A stretch of 54,875 nucleotides of DNA from Rubrivivax sp. (GTDB taxonomy: Bacteria > Pseudomonadota > Gammaproteobacteria > Burkholderiales > Burkholderiaceae_C): assembly GCA_022842825.1 (NCBI GenBank), contig JALHOU010000008.1, forward strand, positions 1-54,875. The letters run 5' to 3'. The first letter of the stretch is position 1; each line of letters begins with the position of its first letter. The position numbers were made by a program, and so were the translations under genes. Of this stretch, positions 30,655 to 41,838 are shown piece after piece. The notes beneath the pieces were generated by a model. It had not been told where the DNA came from. It made no database searches and saw only the letters and a program-made list of their open reading frames with translations.

Positions 30655-30832
30655 AATCTGACCCCTATCTTTGACTGATTTCATTATTGCACCGGCGTCG
30701 TGCGGCACGCGAACCCTCGCTAACCCGCACCACGTGAGGCCCCCAGGCCCGGGGGCCGCTGCAACGAGGCCCGGCGTGCGCCGCCTCAACGGCGCCCGGT
30801 GCGGACACAACCGCGCACTCCAACGCCGTACG

Positions 30833-32578
30833 ATGAAAGCCTCGCAGACATTCGTCTCCACGTTGAAGGAGGCCCCCGCCGACGCGGAGGTGGTCAGCCA
30901 CCGCCTGATGGTGCGCGCCGGCATGATCAAGCGCCTGGGCGCGGGCATCTACAGCTACATGCCGCTGGGGCTGCGAGTGATCCGCAGGGTCGAGGCCATC
31001 ATCCGCGAGGAGATGAACCGCGCCGGCGCCATCGAGTTGCTGATGCCAGTGGTGCAACCGGCCGAGCTGTGGATGGAGACGGGCCGCTTCCAGAAGATGG
31101 GCCCCGAGTTGCTGCGCGTGAAAGACCGACACGAGCGCGACTTCATCATCCAGCCCACCAGTGAAGAGGTCATCACCGACATCGCGCGCCAGGAGTTGAA
31201 GAGCTACAAGCAACTGCCGCGCAACTTCTATCACATCCAGACCAAATTCCGCGACGAGCGCCGGCCCCGCTTCGGCCTCATGCGCGGGCGCGAGTTCACG
31301 ATGAAGGATGCGTACTCCTTCGACCGCGACGTCGAGTCCGGCCTGAAGAGCTACCAGGCGATGTACCGGGCCTATTGCGCCATCTTCGACCGCATGGGCC
31401 TCACGTACCGCGCCGTGGCCGCCGACTCCGGCGCCATCGGTGGCGACGCGTCGCAGGAGTTCCAGGTCATCGCCGACACGGGCGAAGACGCCATCGTCTA
31501 CTGCCCCACGAGCGACTACGCCGCCAACATCGAGCTGGCCGAGGCGCTGCCGCTCATCGCCGAGCGCGCGGCGGCTCGGCGCTCGCTCGAGAAGACGCCC
31601 ACGCCCGGCAAGGCCACCTGCGAGGACGTGGCGCAACTGCTGGGCATCCCGCTCACGGCGACCGTGAAGTCGCTCGTCCTGGCCACCGACGGGGCCGACG
31701 AGACTGGCGCGGTGCGCAAGACAACACTGTGGCTCCTGCTCGTGCGGGGTGACCACAGCCTGAACGAGGTGAAAGCGAGCAAGGTGCCGGGCCTGAAGGC
31801 GGGCTACCGCTTCGCCACGGCGGCCGAGATCGAGGCGACCTTCGGCTGCAAGCCCGGCTACCTCGGCCCCATTGGAACCAAGAAGGCGGTGAAGGTGATC
31901 GCCGATCGCACCGTGGCCGCCATGCACGACTTCGTCTGCGGCGCCAACGAAGCCGACTTCCACTTCACCGGCGTCAACTGGGGCCGCGACCTGCCCGAGC
32001 CCGACCTCGTCGCCGACATCCGCAACGTCGTGGCGGGCGACCCCTCGCCCGACGGCCGCGGCGTGCTGGCCATTCAGCGCGGCATCGAGGTGGGCCACGT
32101 TTTCCTGCTCGGCACCAAGTACAGCGCGGCGATGAACGCCAACTACCTGGACGAGACGGGCAAGCCGCAGCCCATGGTGATGGGCTGCTACGGCATCGGC
32201 GTGACGCGCCTGCTGGGTGCGGCCATCGAGCAGGGCCACGACGAGCGCGGCATCGTCTGGCCCGACGCGCTGGCGCCGTTCTCCGTCGTGGTGTGCCCCA
32301 TCGGCTACGAGCGCACGCCCGTCGTGCAGGAGGCGGCCGACCGCCTGCACGCTGAACTGGCCGCCGCCGGCGTCGACGTGGTGCTCGACGACCGCGGCGA
32401 ACGACCGGGCGCGATGTTCGCCGACTGGGAGCTCATCGGCGTGCCGCAGCGCGTCGTCGTCAGCGAGCGCGGGCTGAAGGCCGGCACGGTCGAGGTTCAA
32501 GGGCGGCGCGAAGCGACAGCGACCGCCACGCCGCTGGGCGAGGCCGCTGCCTTCGTGAAGGGCCGCCTCAAAGCATGA
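30833..32578 (+). CDS. proS: ProS, prolyl-tRNA synthetase (bacterial type with editing domain)
   Basis: A 581-residue class II aminoacyl-tRNA synthetase. Motif 2 is [17 protein letters not shown] and motif 3 lies around [13 protein letters not shown]. The inserted YbaK-like editing domain, which clears Ala-tRNA-Pro, spans about 225-400. The ATG at 30833 begins [15 protein letters not shown]; earlier codons run into the divergent rppH leader. The stop overlaps the next gene (ATGA). Confidence 0.97.
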   Translation: MKASQTFVSTLKEAPADAEVVSHRLMVRAGMIKRLGAGIYSYMPLGLRVIRRVEAIIREEMNRAGAIELLMPVVQPAELWMETGRFQKMGPELLRVKDRHERDFIIQPTSEEVITDIARQELKSYKQLPRNFYHIQTKFRDERRPRFGLMRGREFTMKDAYSFDRDVESGLKSYQAMYRAYCAIFDRMGLTYRAVAADSGAIGGDASQEFQVIADTGEDAIVYCPTSDYAANIELAEALPLIAERAAARRSLEKTPTPGKATCEDVAQLLGIPLTATVKSLVLATDGADETGAVRKTTLWLLLVRGDHSLNEVKASKVPGLKAGYRFATAAEIEATFGCKPGYLGPIGTKKAVKVIADRTVAAMHDFVCGANEADFHFTGVNWGRDLPEPDLVADIRNVVAGDPSPDGRGVLAIQRGIEVGHVFLLGTKYSAAMNANYLDETGKPQPMVMGCYGIGVTRLLGAAIEQGHDERGIVWPDALAPFSVVVCPIGYERTPVVQEAADRLHAELAAAGVDVVLDDRGERPGAMFADWELIGVPQRVVVSERGLKAGTVEVQGRREATATATPLGEAAAFVKGRLKA

Positions 32579-33207
32579 CGAGCGCGCGGCGCCGGCTCTG
32601 GCTCGGGGCCGCTTGCGCCGGGGCGGTCGGCGCTCTGCTCGCGGCCGGTCGCACGGCGTGGGCCGGGGCACAGGTCGAGGAGCCGCTGGCCGATGCCGTG
32701 CGCACCGCGTTGGCGGCCGCCATCGCCGAACAGGCACCGCCGCGACCGAGCTTCGAGAACATCGAGGAGCGGCTTGCCTACTTGAAGTGGCTGAGCGCCG
32801 CGAGCGAGCGGCTGAAGCGGCGCAAGGCCGATCACCACACTCGCGTCGAGTTCCTCGAGGCCCTCTGGTACGAAAGCAAGCGCGCCGGGCTCGAGCCGGC
32901 GCTCATCCTCGGGCTCGTGCAGGTCGAGAGCGGCTTCCGCAAGTACGCCATCAGCGTGGCTGGTGCGCGCGGCTACATGCAGGTCATGCCCTTCTGGGCC
33001 AGGCTCATCGGCGACGGCGACGTGCATCGCCTGTTTCACCTGCAGACCAACCTGCGCTTCGGCTGCGTGATCCTGCGCCACTACCTCGAGCGCGAGCGCG
33101 GCGACATGTTCCTCGCGCTCGGCCGCTACAACGGCAGCCGGGGGCGGGCGGAGTACCCGAACGCCGTCTTCGCCTCGCGCCGGCAGTGGGACATCAAGCT
33201 GGCCTGA
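32575..33207 (+). CDS. Lytic murein transglycosylase (SLT domain)
   Basis: A 210-residue exported enzyme that cleaves the MurNAc-GlcNAc bond in peptidoglycan. The basic N-terminus and hydrophobic stretch end near AWAGA (residue 31). The catalytic Glu is Glu118 in [20 protein letters not shown] and [10 protein letters not shown] are further SLT motifs. It is short, a bare catalytic domain with a helical lead-in. Its ATG overlaps the proS stop, so the two are coupled, a frequent neighbourhood in Burkholderiales. Confidence 0.9.
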   Translation: MTSARRRLWLGAACAGAVGALLAAGRTAWAGAQVEEPLADAVRTALAAAIAEQAPPRPSFENIEERLAYLKWLSAASERLKRRKADHHTRVEFLEALWYESKRAGLEPALILGLVQVESGFRKYAISVAGARGYMQVMPFWARLIGDGDVHRLFHLQTNLRFGCVILRHYLERERGDMFLALGRYNGSRGRAEYPNAVFASRRQWDIKLA

Positions 33208-33245
33208 GCCGGGCCGGCTCGGCCCCGGGCATGCGGTCCCGGGCC

Positions 33246-33830
33246 TCAACCCGCCTCGCGCAACCCCTGCCAGGACTTGGGCCGGGCGCCCTCGATGCCG
33301 GCCGCCTGCAGAACGCGCTCGACGCCCTCGTCGACCATCTCCTCGATGCTTTGCGGGTGGTGGTAGAAGGCCGGCAGCGGCGGAAAGACCACCGCGCCCA
33401 TTTCGGTCGCCGCCGTCATGTTGCGCAGATGCGCCAGATTGAAGGGCGTCTCGCGCACCATGAGCACGAGCCGCCTGCGCTCCTTCAGCGTCACGTCCGC
33501 GGCGCGCGTGAGCAGGTTGTCCGACAGTCCATGCGCCACCGCCGCCAAAGTGCGCATGGAGCAGGGCGAGATCACCATGGCGGCGGTCTCGAAGCTGCCG
33601 CTGGCAATGCATGCTCCGACGTCGCCCGCAGAGTACGCGACGGTCGCCCGCTGCTCGAGCGCCTGCCGGTCGAGCCGCAGTTCGTGGTGCACATTGAGCA
33701 TGCCGGCGGGGGTCACGACGAGATGCGTCTCCACACCGAGCACCCTGGCCCGCTCCAGCAGCTTCAGGCCGTAGATGGCGCCGGTGGCGCCACTGATGCC
33801 GACGACCAAGCGGGCCGGGGGTGGCGGCAT
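33246..33830 (-). CDS. ubiX: UbiX, flavin prenyltransferase
   Basis: A 194-residue enzyme that joins dimethylallyl phosphate to FMN to make the prenyl-FMN cofactor of UbiD decarboxylases in ubiquinone synthesis. GISGATGAIYG at 11-21 binds FMN; SPCSMRTLAAVAHG and ERRRLVLMVRETP are signature motifs. It lies 22 bp after grxD. ubiD is not in the window. Confidence 0.95.
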   Translation of the reverse strand: MPPPPARLVVGISGATGAIYGLKLLERARVLGVETHLVVTPAGMLNVHHELRLDRQALEQRATVAYSAGDVGACIASGSFETAAMVISPCSMRTLAAVAHGLSDNLLTRAADVTLKERRRLVLMVRETPFNLAHLRNMTAATEMGAVVFPPLPAFYHHPQSIEEMVDEGVERVLQAAGIEGARPKSWQGLREAG

Positions 33831-33852
33831 GGCCGTTGGCGGCGCGCGCCGG

Positions 33853-34167
33853 TCAGGCCTTGGCCAACAACTGCTGCAACTCGCCGGACTGGTACATCTC
33901 CATCATGATGTCCGAGCCGCCGACGAACTCGCCGTTCACGTACAGCTGCGGGATCGTGGGCCAGTTGGCGTAATCCTTGATGCCCTGGCGCACGTCTTCG
34001 TCCTCGAGCACGTTGTAGGTGTTCAGGTCGCTCACGCCGCAGGCCTTGAGCACCTGCACCGCGCGGCCCGAGAAGCCGCACATCGGAAACTGGGCGGTGC
34101 CCTTCATGAAGAGCACGACCCGGTGGCCCTTCACCAACTGGTCGATGCGTTGCTGCACTTCGCTCAT
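33853..34167 (-). CDS. grxD: Monothiol glutaredoxin (GrxD family)
   Basis: A 104-residue monothiol glutaredoxin with the CGFS active site (Cys30 in FPMCGFSGRAV) and the glutathione-binding WPTIPQLYV motif. The family carries or hands over [2Fe-2S] clusters. The ATG at 34167 starts MSEVQQRI; the open frame upstream is a shadow. It is followed by ubiX. Confidence 0.96.
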   Translation of the reverse strand: MSEVQQRIDQLVKGHRVVLFMKGTAQFPMCGFSGRAVQVLKACGVSDLNTYNVLEDEDVRQGIKDYANWPTIPQLYVNGEFVGGSDIMMEMYQSGELQQLLAKA

Positions 34168-34271
34168 AGCCGGCCCTTTGTCGCAGGGAAAGTTCGAAGA
34201 GTGCAGTATGGAGCAAGCAGCGCGGCCCCACCCGCTCGGGGGCATGGGCCGGCCTGCGGGACCGGGCGGCG

Positions 34272-34901
34272 TCAGAAGCTGTAGCGCACGCCCAGCTGCA
34301 ACACCGGCGCCAGGCGCAGGTCGCGGACGGCTACGTCCATGGCCTGGTTGCCGAGCATCGCGCGGCCGAGGCCCGACAGGCCTGCCGGGCGACCGGCCAC
34401 CAGGCCCACATCGGCGCTCACGGAGAGGCTGCGCCACAGCGAGGGGCTGCTGTAGCCCACGCCCAGATAGGGCAGGGTTGAAGGCCCGTCGGCATTGTTG
34501 CCGTAGCCAGCATAGCCCCCATCGAGCATCGTGATGCCCAGACGGGCAATCGGCATGGCGTTCAGGACTGGCGCACCGCTGGGGTTGCCGAGCAAGACGC
34601 CACTGGTGGCGCGGAAGTTGCCGAAGCCGGGAGCCGCGAAAACGTAGTCTCCCAGCAACGCCCCGCCTTGCACGCCACGCGCCGCCGCCACGCCAGCCTC
34701 GGACGGCCCGGTCAGCGCCACCCGGGTCAGCACGGCCGTCTGTACGGTGATGCGCGCCTGCAACTGCGGCCAAAGCCACTCGCCCGGCGTGGCAACGAAG
34801 CCCTGATTGGCCTGCGCCTGCAAAGGAACCGCGGCCGCCACCAGCGCCGCAAGCAACCAAGCCGAGGCGGTGGCGCTCATCGAACGTTTCGAGATCTTCA
34901 T
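34272..34901 (-). CDS. Small outer-membrane beta-barrel-like protein
   Basis: A 209-residue exported protein with a signal peptide ending near LQAQA (residue 31). The mature part is rich in Gly, Ala and alternating hydrophobics and ends in Phe (LQLGVRYSF), the usual C-terminal signature of outer-membrane barrels. The protein is not recognised beyond that; it resembles small OmpW/OmpX-sized barrels in length only. A GGAAGGGGG stretch precedes the ATG at 34901. It is flanked by grxD and prmC with gaps of 104 and 146 bp, so it is probably transcribed alone. Confidence 0.65.
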   Translation of the reverse strand: MKISKRSMSATASAWLLAALVAAAVPLQAQANQGFVATPGEWLWPQLQARITVQTAVLTRVALTGPSEAGVAAARGVQGGALLGDYVFAAPGFGNFRATSGVLLGNPSGAPVLNAMPIARLGITMLDGGYAGYGNNADGPSTLPYLGVGYSSPSLWRSLSVSADVGLVAGRPAGLSGLGRAMLGNQAMDVAVRDLRLAPVLQLGVRYSF

Positions 34902-35047
34902 CTTGTGCCCCCTTCCTTCGGCTCGGCACCGATGATGCGCCCGGCGCTGCCCGGCCGGCATCCCCTCAAAGCGGCAACCGCGGCAACAGTTGGCAGCGCG
35001 CCACGGGGGACGAGCCGCGTCGGGTGCAGCGCCGCTCGGAGCCGCAC

Positions 35048-35893
35048 TCAGGCGGGAGGTCGCCGGCCCCCGGTCAGCCGGCTGAGGCCGGCAAGGTCGG
35101 ACCGGGTCTCGACCTGCTCGAAGCCGGCGGCCTCGAGCAGTGCGGCGACGGCCACCGCCTGGTCAAACCCATGCTCCAGCAGCAGCCAACCGCCGGCGAC
35201 CAGGTGCGCGGGCGCTTCGGCCACGATCTGCCGCAGCGCCTGCAGGCCGTCCGCCCCAGCGATCAACGCCATTTGCGGCTCGTGCCGCAGGGCGGGCAGA
35301 TGCGGGTCGCATTCGGCGACGTAGGGCGGATTCGAAACGACGATGCCAAAGCGCTGCCCGGCGAACGGATGCCACCAGTCACCCTTGAGCCACGTCACGG
35401 GCAGTTGCAGGCTCTGCTCATTGGCACGCGCGACGGCCAGCGCCGCCGCGCTGCGGTCGCTCGCCCAGACCTCGAAGGCGGGCATGCGGTGCTTGAAGGC
35501 CAGCGCGATGGCGCCGCTGCCTGTGCCGAGGTCGGCCAGCCGGGGCAGGGGTGCCCGGGCCGCCAGTTCCAGGGCCCAGTCGACCAGGCCCTCGGTCTCC
35601 GGACGCGGCACCAGCACGTCGTCGCCCACCTGCAAAGTCAGGCCGTGGAACTCGCGCTCGCCGACGAGATAGGCCAGTGGTACCTCCTCCACGCGCCGCG
35701 CGAGGTCGGCGTCGGCCTGCCGCTGCACTTCAGGAGGAAGGGGCTCGTCGTCGTGTGCCAGCAGCCAGGTCCGCGGCCGGCCCAGGTGGTGGGCCAGCAG
35801 CCGTTGCGCGTCCAGGCGGGCGACGCCGGCCGCGCGTGCCCGTCCGAGCCACTGGCCGATGCGCAAACCCACAGACGTCACGACACGGCTCAT
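35048..35893 (-). CDS. prmC: PrmC, release factor glutamine methyltransferase
   Basis: A 281-residue SAM enzyme that methylates the Gln of the GGQ motif in release factors. The SAM loop is [10 protein letters not shown] (121-130) and the substrate-Gln motif is NPPY (188-191). It is the last gene of hemA-prfA-prmC; its start overlaps the prfA stop by 4 bp, and prfA encodes its own substrate. Confidence 0.96.
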   Translation of the reverse strand: MSRVVTSVGLRIGQWLGRARAAGVARLDAQRLLAHHLGRPRTWLLAHDDEPLPPEVQRQADADLARRVEEVPLAYLVGEREFHGLTLQVGDDVLVPRPETEGLVDWALELAARAPLPRLADLGTGSGAIALAFKHRMPAFEVWASDRSAAALAVARANEQSLQLPVTWLKGDWWHPFAGQRFGIVVSNPPYVAECDPHLPALRHEPQMALIAGADGLQALRQIVAEAPAHLVAGGWLLLEHGFDQAVAVAALLEAAGFEQVETRSDLAGLSRLTGGRRPPA

Positions 35894-36999
35894 CGCGTGC
35901 CCGCCTCGAGCTGCTGCAGCTGTTCAGCCGCCCGTGCGGCGGCCAGTGCGGCGGTCACGTCGCCGAGGTCGCCCTCCATGATCTGCGCCAGCTTGTACAA
36001 CGTGAGGTTGATGCGGTGGTCCGTGAGCCGCCCCTGCGGGAAGTTGTAGGTGCGGATGCGGTCGCTGCGGTCGCCGCTGCCCACCAGGCTCTTGCGCGTG
36101 GCGGCCTCCTTGGCGGCGCGTTCGCTGCGCTCCTTTTCGCGCAGCCGCGCCACGAGCACGGCCATCGCCTTGGCCTTGTTGCGGTGCTGGCTGCGGTCGT
36201 CCTGGCATTCCGCGACGAGCCCGGTGGGCAGGTGCGTGATGCGGATGGCGCTGTCGGTCTTGTTGACATGCTGGCCGCCGGCACCGCTGGCCCGGAAGGT
36301 GTCGATGCGCAGCTCGGCGGCGTTGAGCTGGACCTCCTCGGTCTCGTCGGGCTCGGGCATCACCGCCACGGTGCAGGCGCTGGTGTGGATGCGGCCCTGG
36401 CTCTCGGTGGTCGGCACGCGCTGCACGCGGTGGCCGCCCGACTCGAAGCGCAGCTTGCCGTAGGCGTGGTCGCCCTCGACGCGCAAGACGAGCTCCTTGT
36501 AGCCGCCGAGCTCGGCCGGGCTCTCGCTCAGCACCTCGGTGCGGAAGCCCGCGCGCTCGCAGAAGCGCAGGTACATGCGCGCCAGGTCGCCGGCGAAGAG
36601 TGCCGATTCATCGCCGCCGGTGCCGGCGCGGATCTCGAGGAAGGCATTGCGCTCGTCGTCCGGGTCCTTGGGCAGCAGGGCGGCCTGGAGGTCAGCCTGC
36701 AGGCGTTCGAGGTCGGCAGTGGCGGCATCGACCTCTTCGCGGGCCATCTGGGCCAGATCGTCGTCCCCGGCGCCTTCGCCATCGCGCAGCTCCAATGCGG
36801 AGGTGAGGTCGCGCTCGCGCTGCTGGAAGCGACGCCAGGTGTCCACCACGCCCTGCACCTCCGCCTGCTCGCGCGAGAGGGCGCGAAAGCGCTTCATGTC
36901 GCCGGCGACAGCCGGGTCGGCAAGGGTGGCGTCGAGCTCCGCGAGGCGCAGCGTCAGCCGCTCGAACCGCTCGCGCAGCGCCGCGTTCAGCAGGCTCAT
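35890..36999 (-). CDS. prfA: Peptide chain release factor 1
   Basis: A 369-residue RF1 that terminates translation at UAA and UAG. GGQ is at 241-243 and the stop-codon-reading PxT tripeptide is PTT at 196-198 (E. coli has PAT). The start overlaps the hemA stop by 4 bp and the end overlaps prmC, so the three genes form a coupled operon. Confidence 0.97.
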   Translation of the reverse strand: MSLLNAALRERFERLTLRLAELDATLADPAVAGDMKRFRALSREQAEVQGVVDTWRRFQQRERDLTSALELRDGEGAGDDDLAQMAREEVDAATADLERLQADLQAALLPKDPDDERNAFLEIRAGTGGDESALFAGDLARMYLRFCERAGFRTEVLSESPAELGGYKELVLRVEGDHAYGKLRFESGGHRVQRVPTTESQGRIHTSACTVAVMPEPDETEEVQLNAAELRIDTFRASGAGGQHVNKTDSAIRITHLPTGLVAECQDDRSQHRNKAKAMAVLVARLREKERSERAAKEAATRKSLVGSGDRSDRIRTYNFPQGRLTDHRINLTLYKLAQIMEGDLGDVTAALAAARAAEQLQQLEAGTR

Positions 37000-38318
37000 C
37001 GGGGCGCGGACCCGCGGCCCCCGCCGCCGGCCCCGCGCGAGGGGCTCGAGCTGCCACGCAGGAACAGTCGCGACACGGTATCGGCCAGCCGCTCGCGCTC
37101 GGCACCTTCGGTCCCGTGCAACTCGGCCAGCGTGCCGTGCAGCATCTTGCCGGTGAGCCCGCGCGCCATCGCCTGCAGCACCTGCTCCACCGGCTCGCCT
37201 CGGGCGAGGAGCTTTCGGGCGCGGGCCAGCTCGACGGCGCCCCAGTCGTCGGCCTGGCGGTTGAGCGCCTGGATCAGCGGCACCGCGGCGCGCTGGTCCA
37301 GCCAGTGCGCGAAGCTCTGCACGCCTGCGTCGATGATGGCCTCGGCCTGCTGAACGGCCGCCTGGCGCCTCTCGCCGGCGCTTTGCACCCGCTCGGAGAG
37401 ATCGTCCACCGTGTAGAGGTAGATGTCGGCCAGCTGGGCCACCTCGGGTTCGATGTCGCGCGGCACCGCCAGGTCGACCATGAAGATGGGGCGGCGGCGG
37501 CGCGCCCTGAGTGCGCGTTCCACTGCACCCAGACCGATGATGGGCAGGGTGCTCGCGGTGCAGGAGATGACGACGTCGAACTCGTGCAGCCGCGAGGGCA
37601 GGTCGGCCAGCCTCAGCGCCTGTGCACCGAAGCGCGCAGCGAGCTTCTCACCTCGCTCCAGCGTGCGGTTGGCCACCGCCATGCCACGTGGCTGCCGTGC
37701 CGCGAAGTGAGTCGCGACGAGCTCGATCATCTCGCCGGCGCCCACGAACAGCACGTGCAGCTGGCGCAGGTCCTCGAACAGCTCGCTCGCCAGCCGCACC
37801 GACGCGGCGGCCATGCTGATGGAGTGAGCGCCGATCTCGGTGGAGGTGCGCACCTCTTTGGCGACCGAGAAGCTGCGCTGGAAAAGCTGGTGCAGCGTCG
37901 TGCCCAGCGTGCCCGCCTCATCGGCCAGGCGCACCGCCTGCTTCATCTGGCCGAGGATCTGCGGCTCGCCCAGCACCATCGAGTCCAGCCCGCTGGCAAC
38001 GCGGAAGGCGTGCCGGGCGGCATCGCGATCGTGCATGACGTAGGCATGCTGCTGCAGGTGCTCGGCCGTGACCCGGCCTTGCTCGGCCAGCCAGTCCAGC
38101 GCCGGCTGCAGGATCGGCACCGCCGGCGAGGCACCCACCGCGATGTAGAGCTCGGTGCGGTTGCAGGTGGAGACGATGGCCGCTTCCGGGTCGACGCGCT
38201 CCAGCCGTTGGTTCAGGCCCCGCAGGGCGGGCGCCAGTTGCTCCGGCGAAAACGCCAGGCGGCCGCGCAGGTCCAGCGGGGCCGTCTGGTGATTGAGGCC
38301 GAAGGTGATGACGCTCAC
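36996..38318 (-). CDS. hemA: Glutamyl-tRNA reductase
   Basis: A 440-residue enzyme that reduces Glu-tRNA to glutamate-1-semialdehyde, the first step of C5 heme synthesis. The nucleophile is Cys52 in [12 protein letters not shown]; the NADPH-binding loop is [10 protein letters not shown]. The GTG at 38318 begins the standard [11 protein letters not shown]-terminus; no ATG fits. The C-terminal 20 residues are Ser/Gly/Arg-rich. It heads the hemA-prfA-prmC operon. Confidence 0.96.
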   Translation of the reverse strand: MSVITFGLNHQTAPLDLRGRLAFSPEQLAPALRGLNQRLERVDPEAAIVSTCNRTELYIAVGASPAVPILQPALDWLAEQGRVTAEHLQQHAYVMHDRDAARHAFRVASGLDSMVLGEPQILGQMKQAVRLADEAGTLGTTLHQLFQRSFSVAKEVRTSTEIGAHSISMAAASVRLASELFEDLRQLHVLFVGAGEMIELVATHFAARQPRGMAVANRTLERGEKLAARFGAQALRLADLPSRLHEFDVVISCTASTLPIIGLGAVERALRARRRRPIFMVDLAVPRDIEPEVAQLADIYLYTVDDLSERVQSAGERRQAAVQQAEAIIDAGVQSFAHWLDQRAAVPLIQALNRQADDWGAVELARARKLLARGEPVEQVLQAMARGLTGKMLHGTLAELHGTEGAERERLADTVSRLFLRGSSSPSRGAGGGGRGSAPR

Positions 38319-38414
38319 GGGCGCATTGTAGATTTCACCCCCGGCTGCAACCCTGGGGCTTTGCACGGGGTGGTGTCGGCCGAATCAAGTCGTTGCTGCC
38401 GCGCCGGCATGCTC

Positions 38415-38696
38415 ATGGAACCATTCGACTTCCTCAACCACCTCGCCAACTTCTTCGTGCCGGCCCTGGCGCTGGGGGCCGTGGCCGCAGCGTTGGCCAA
38501 GGTAGCGTGGCGGGCCGATCTGGCAGCTCAGCCCTGGTGGCGCATGGCCGCCTTGGCCGCCGCCGCAAACATGGTCGTGACGATCGCCGGCCTTGCCGGG
38601 TTCGGCCGCGACGGCCGCATGGCCACTTACGCGGCGATGGTGCTGGCCACAAGCGTCACGCTGTGGTGGCGGGGGTTCGGGCCGGGGCGGCGCTGA
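38415..38696 (+). CDS. Small membrane protein of unknown function
   Basis: A 93-residue protein with three hydrophobic segments (about 9-30, 42-60 and 66-83) separated by short charged loops. I do not recognise the family. ATG 38415 begins [17 protein letters not shown] 38409 would add two residues. It is divergent from hemA and its last 41 bp lie antisense to the 3' end of miaB. Confidence 0.6.
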   Translation: MEPFDFLNHLANFFVPALALGAVAAALAKVAWRADLAAQPWWRMAALAAAANMVVTIAGLAGFGRDGRMATYAAMVLATSVTLWWRGFGPGRR

Positions 38697-40035
38697 CGAC
38701 CGATTCGCCGGTCACTGGGGCACCGCGCAGCGAATGCGGCAGCGCCTCGGTGATGGTGACTTCGATCATGCGGCCCGGCAACCGCTTCGCCGCACCCGGG
38801 CCGGCATCGAAGTTGACGATGCGGTTGCACTCGGTGCGACCCATCAGCTCGAGCGGGTTTTTCTTCGACGGCCCCTCGACGAGGATGCGCTGCAGCGTGC
38901 CCACGCGGCTGGCACTGATGCGGCGCACGTTCTGCTCGAGCAGGACCTGCAGTTCCTGCAGGCGCTGCAGCTTCAGCGCCGGCGGCGTCTCGTCGGGCAG
39001 CGCTGCGGCGGGCGTGCCCGGGCGCTTGCTGAAGACGAAGCTGAACGAGCTGTCGTAGCCGACCTCCTCGACCAGGCGCAGCAGGCGCCGGAAGTCGTCT
39101 TCGGTCTCGCCCGGGAAGCCGACGATGAAATCGCTCGACAGGCTGATGCCCGGGCGCACCGCGCGCAGCCGGCGCACGATGCTCTTGTATTCCATGGCGG
39201 TGTAGCCGCGCTTCATCGCCATCAGGATGCGGTCGCTGCCGTGCTGCACCGGCAGGTGCAGGTGGTCCACGAGTTGCGGCACCTTGGCGTAGACGTCGAT
39301 CAGCCGCTGCGTGAACTCGTTCGGATGGCTCGTCGTGTAGCGGATGCGCTCGATGCCCGGCAGCGCGGCGACGTATTCGATGAGCAGCGCAAAGTCGGCC
39401 GTCTCGCCGGAGTCGGTCATGGCGCCACGATAGGCGTTGACGTTCTGCCCGAGCAGCGTCACCTCCTTCACGCCCTGCTCGGCGAGGCCTGCCACCTCGG
39501 TGAGCACGTCGTCGAAGCGTCGGCTCACCTCCTCGCCGCGTGTGTAGGGCACGACGCAGTAGGAGCAGTACTTCGAGCAACCCTCCATGATCGAGACGAA
39601 GGCGCTGGCACCTTGCACGCGCGCCGGCGGCAGGTGGTCGAACTTCTCGATCTCCGGGAAGGAGATGTCCACCTGCGGCCGCTGCTCGCTGCGGCGCGCC
39701 TCGATCATCTGCGGCAGACGGTGCAGCGTCTGCGGACCGAAGACGAGGTCGACGTAGGGTGCGCGCTCGATGATGGCGGCGCCTTCCTGGCTCGCCACGC
39801 AGCCGCCGACGCCGATCAGGGCGCCCTTCTTCTTCAGGTGCTTGACGCGGCCGAGGTCGCTGAACACCTTCTCCTGTGCCTTCTCGCGCACCGAGCAGGT
39901 ATTGAAGAGGATGAGGTCGGCTTGTTCGGGATCGGTGGTCGGCTCGTAGCCCTCGGCGGCGCGCAGCACGTCTGCCATCTTGTCCGAGTCGTACTCGTTC
40001 ATCTGGCACCCGAAAGTGCGGATGAAGACCTTCAT
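38656..40035 (-). CDS. miaB: MiaB, tRNA-2-methylthio-N6-dimethylallyladenosine synthase
   Basis: A 459-residue radical SAM methylthiotransferase that modifies A37 of tRNAs. The auxiliary cluster is held by Cys10, Cys47 and Cys79; the radical SAM cluster by Cys153, Cys157 and Cys160 ([10 protein letters not shown]). A TRAM domain ends the protein. It is preceded by a small exported protein with a 4-bp overlap. Confidence 0.96.
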   Translation of the reverse strand: MKVFIRTFGCQMNEYDSDKMADVLRAAEGYEPTTDPEQADLILFNTCSVREKAQEKVFSDLGRVKHLKKKGALIGVGGCVASQEGAAIIERAPYVDLVFGPQTLHRLPQMIEARRSEQRPQVDISFPEIEKFDHLPPARVQGASAFVSIMEGCSKYCSYCVVPYTRGEEVSRRFDDVLTEVAGLAEQGVKEVTLLGQNVNAYRGAMTDSGETADFALLIEYVAALPGIERIRYTTSHPNEFTQRLIDVYAKVPQLVDHLHLPVQHGSDRILMAMKRGYTAMEYKSIVRRLRAVRPGISLSSDFIVGFPGETEDDFRRLLRLVEEVGYDSSFSFVFSKRPGTPAAALPDETPPALKLQRLQELQVLLEQNVRRISASRVGTLQRILVEGPSKKNPLELMGRTECNRIVNFDAGPGAAKRLPGRMIEVTITEALPHSLRGAPVTGESVVSAAPARTPATTA

Positions 40036-40448
40036 GGCCGCGTCCAGGTCTGGCCAACGGGGTCGAAGGTCCAGGCGGCCGCCTGCTCTCGCGTGGTGGG
40101 CCAGGGCTGGCGGGCCCGCTCGGCGGCGGTGAGGATCCAGATCTCGCCGACCAGGCCGGAGAGGTCGATCGTGTAGTGCACCAGCAGCCGCTGGTTGCCG
40201 AGCGCGCCGGTCACCATCAGCAGGTTGTTCTCGCTCCGGATGCGCACACCGGGCGAGAGCCGCGCCGGCCGGCCGTTGAGCAGCAGTTCGGGCGGCTGCA
40301 GCACGACGATCTCGCCGCGCAGCGCCGTGGCCGGAAAATTGCGTGGCTGCTGTGCGGCCACAGGCAGGGCAGCGAGGCCGGCCAGGGCCACCAGTGCAGT
40401 GGCCGCAAGGCGCCGCGAGAGGCCGGCTCGGAGATCACAGCGAGGCAT
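40032..40448 (-). CDS. Exported hypothetical protein coupled to miaB
   Basis: A 138-residue protein with a signal peptide (cleavage near LPVAA, residues 27-32). The mature part has alternating beta-like segments ([20 protein letters not shown]) and a Trp-rich end ([12 protein letters not shown]). No known family is recognised. Its stop overlaps the miaB ATG, so the two share one transcript, although an exported protein next to a tRNA enzyme is an odd pair. Confidence 0.6.
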   Translation of the reverse strand: MPRCDLRAGLSRRLAATALVALAGLAALPVAAQQPRNFPATALRGEIVVLQPPELLLNGRPARLSPGVRIRSENNLLMVTGALGNQRLLVHYTIDLSGLVGEIWILTAAERARQPWPTTREQAAAWTFDPVGQTWTRP

Positions 40449-40489
40449 GGTGTGGATCCAGTGGCTGTGGGGCGGGCAAGAGGCCCACC

Positions 40490-40524
40490 GGAAAGAACAG
40501 GGCCCGAGCGCATGGCTCGGGCCC
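40490..40524 (-). terminator. Terminator downstream of tRNA-Met
   Basis: A perfect 10-bp stem, GGGCCCGAGC (40500-40509) with GCTCGGGCCC (40515-40524), has a 5-base loop. On the minus strand it is followed by TGTTCTTTC, a broken T tract. It separates the tRNA from the gene that precedes miaB. Confidence 0.75.
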
Positions 40525-40532
40525 GGGTGTTC

Positions 40533-40609
40533 TGGTGGCGCTTCAGGGATTTGAACCCCGGACCTGCGGATTATGATTCCGTCGCTCTAACCAACTGAGC
40601 TAAAGCGCC
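40533..40609 (-). tRNA. tRNA-Met (anticodon CAT)
   Basis: The minus strand folds as a cloverleaf with acceptor GGCGCTT/AAGCGCC, D arm AGCTCAGTTGGTTAGAGC, anticodon loop ATCATAA and T arm GGTTCAAATCC; CCA is encoded (40535-40533). The first acceptor pair G-C makes an initiator unlikely, so this is the elongator; an isoleucine tRNA with lysidine (also CAT) cannot be fully ruled out by eye. The outermost anticodon-stem pair (A-C) is mismatched. Confidence 0.92.
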
Positions 40610-40698
40610 TCAAGCGCAAGATTATATCGGCCTCGCTTCGGCAATCTGGCCGCGCAAGACACCCGACGACTGCGCCACCGACCGCAGGCCAGGATCCG

Positions 40699-41805
<1,107 letters not shown>

Positions 41806-41838
41806 GCGGCAGGGTCCTTCGGCGGTGCCGCGGCGCCG

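Noticed and set aside
30665..32737. 690-codon open frame opposite proS
   Set aside because: It is antisense to proS, has no recognisable motif and its composition mirrors reversed proS codons.
40533..40609. tRNA-Ile with a modified CAT anticodon
   Set aside because: The body, with GGCGCTT acceptor and ATCATAA loop, looks more like the elongator tRNA-Met; a tRNA model score and the presence of a separate Ile-CAT gene would settle it.
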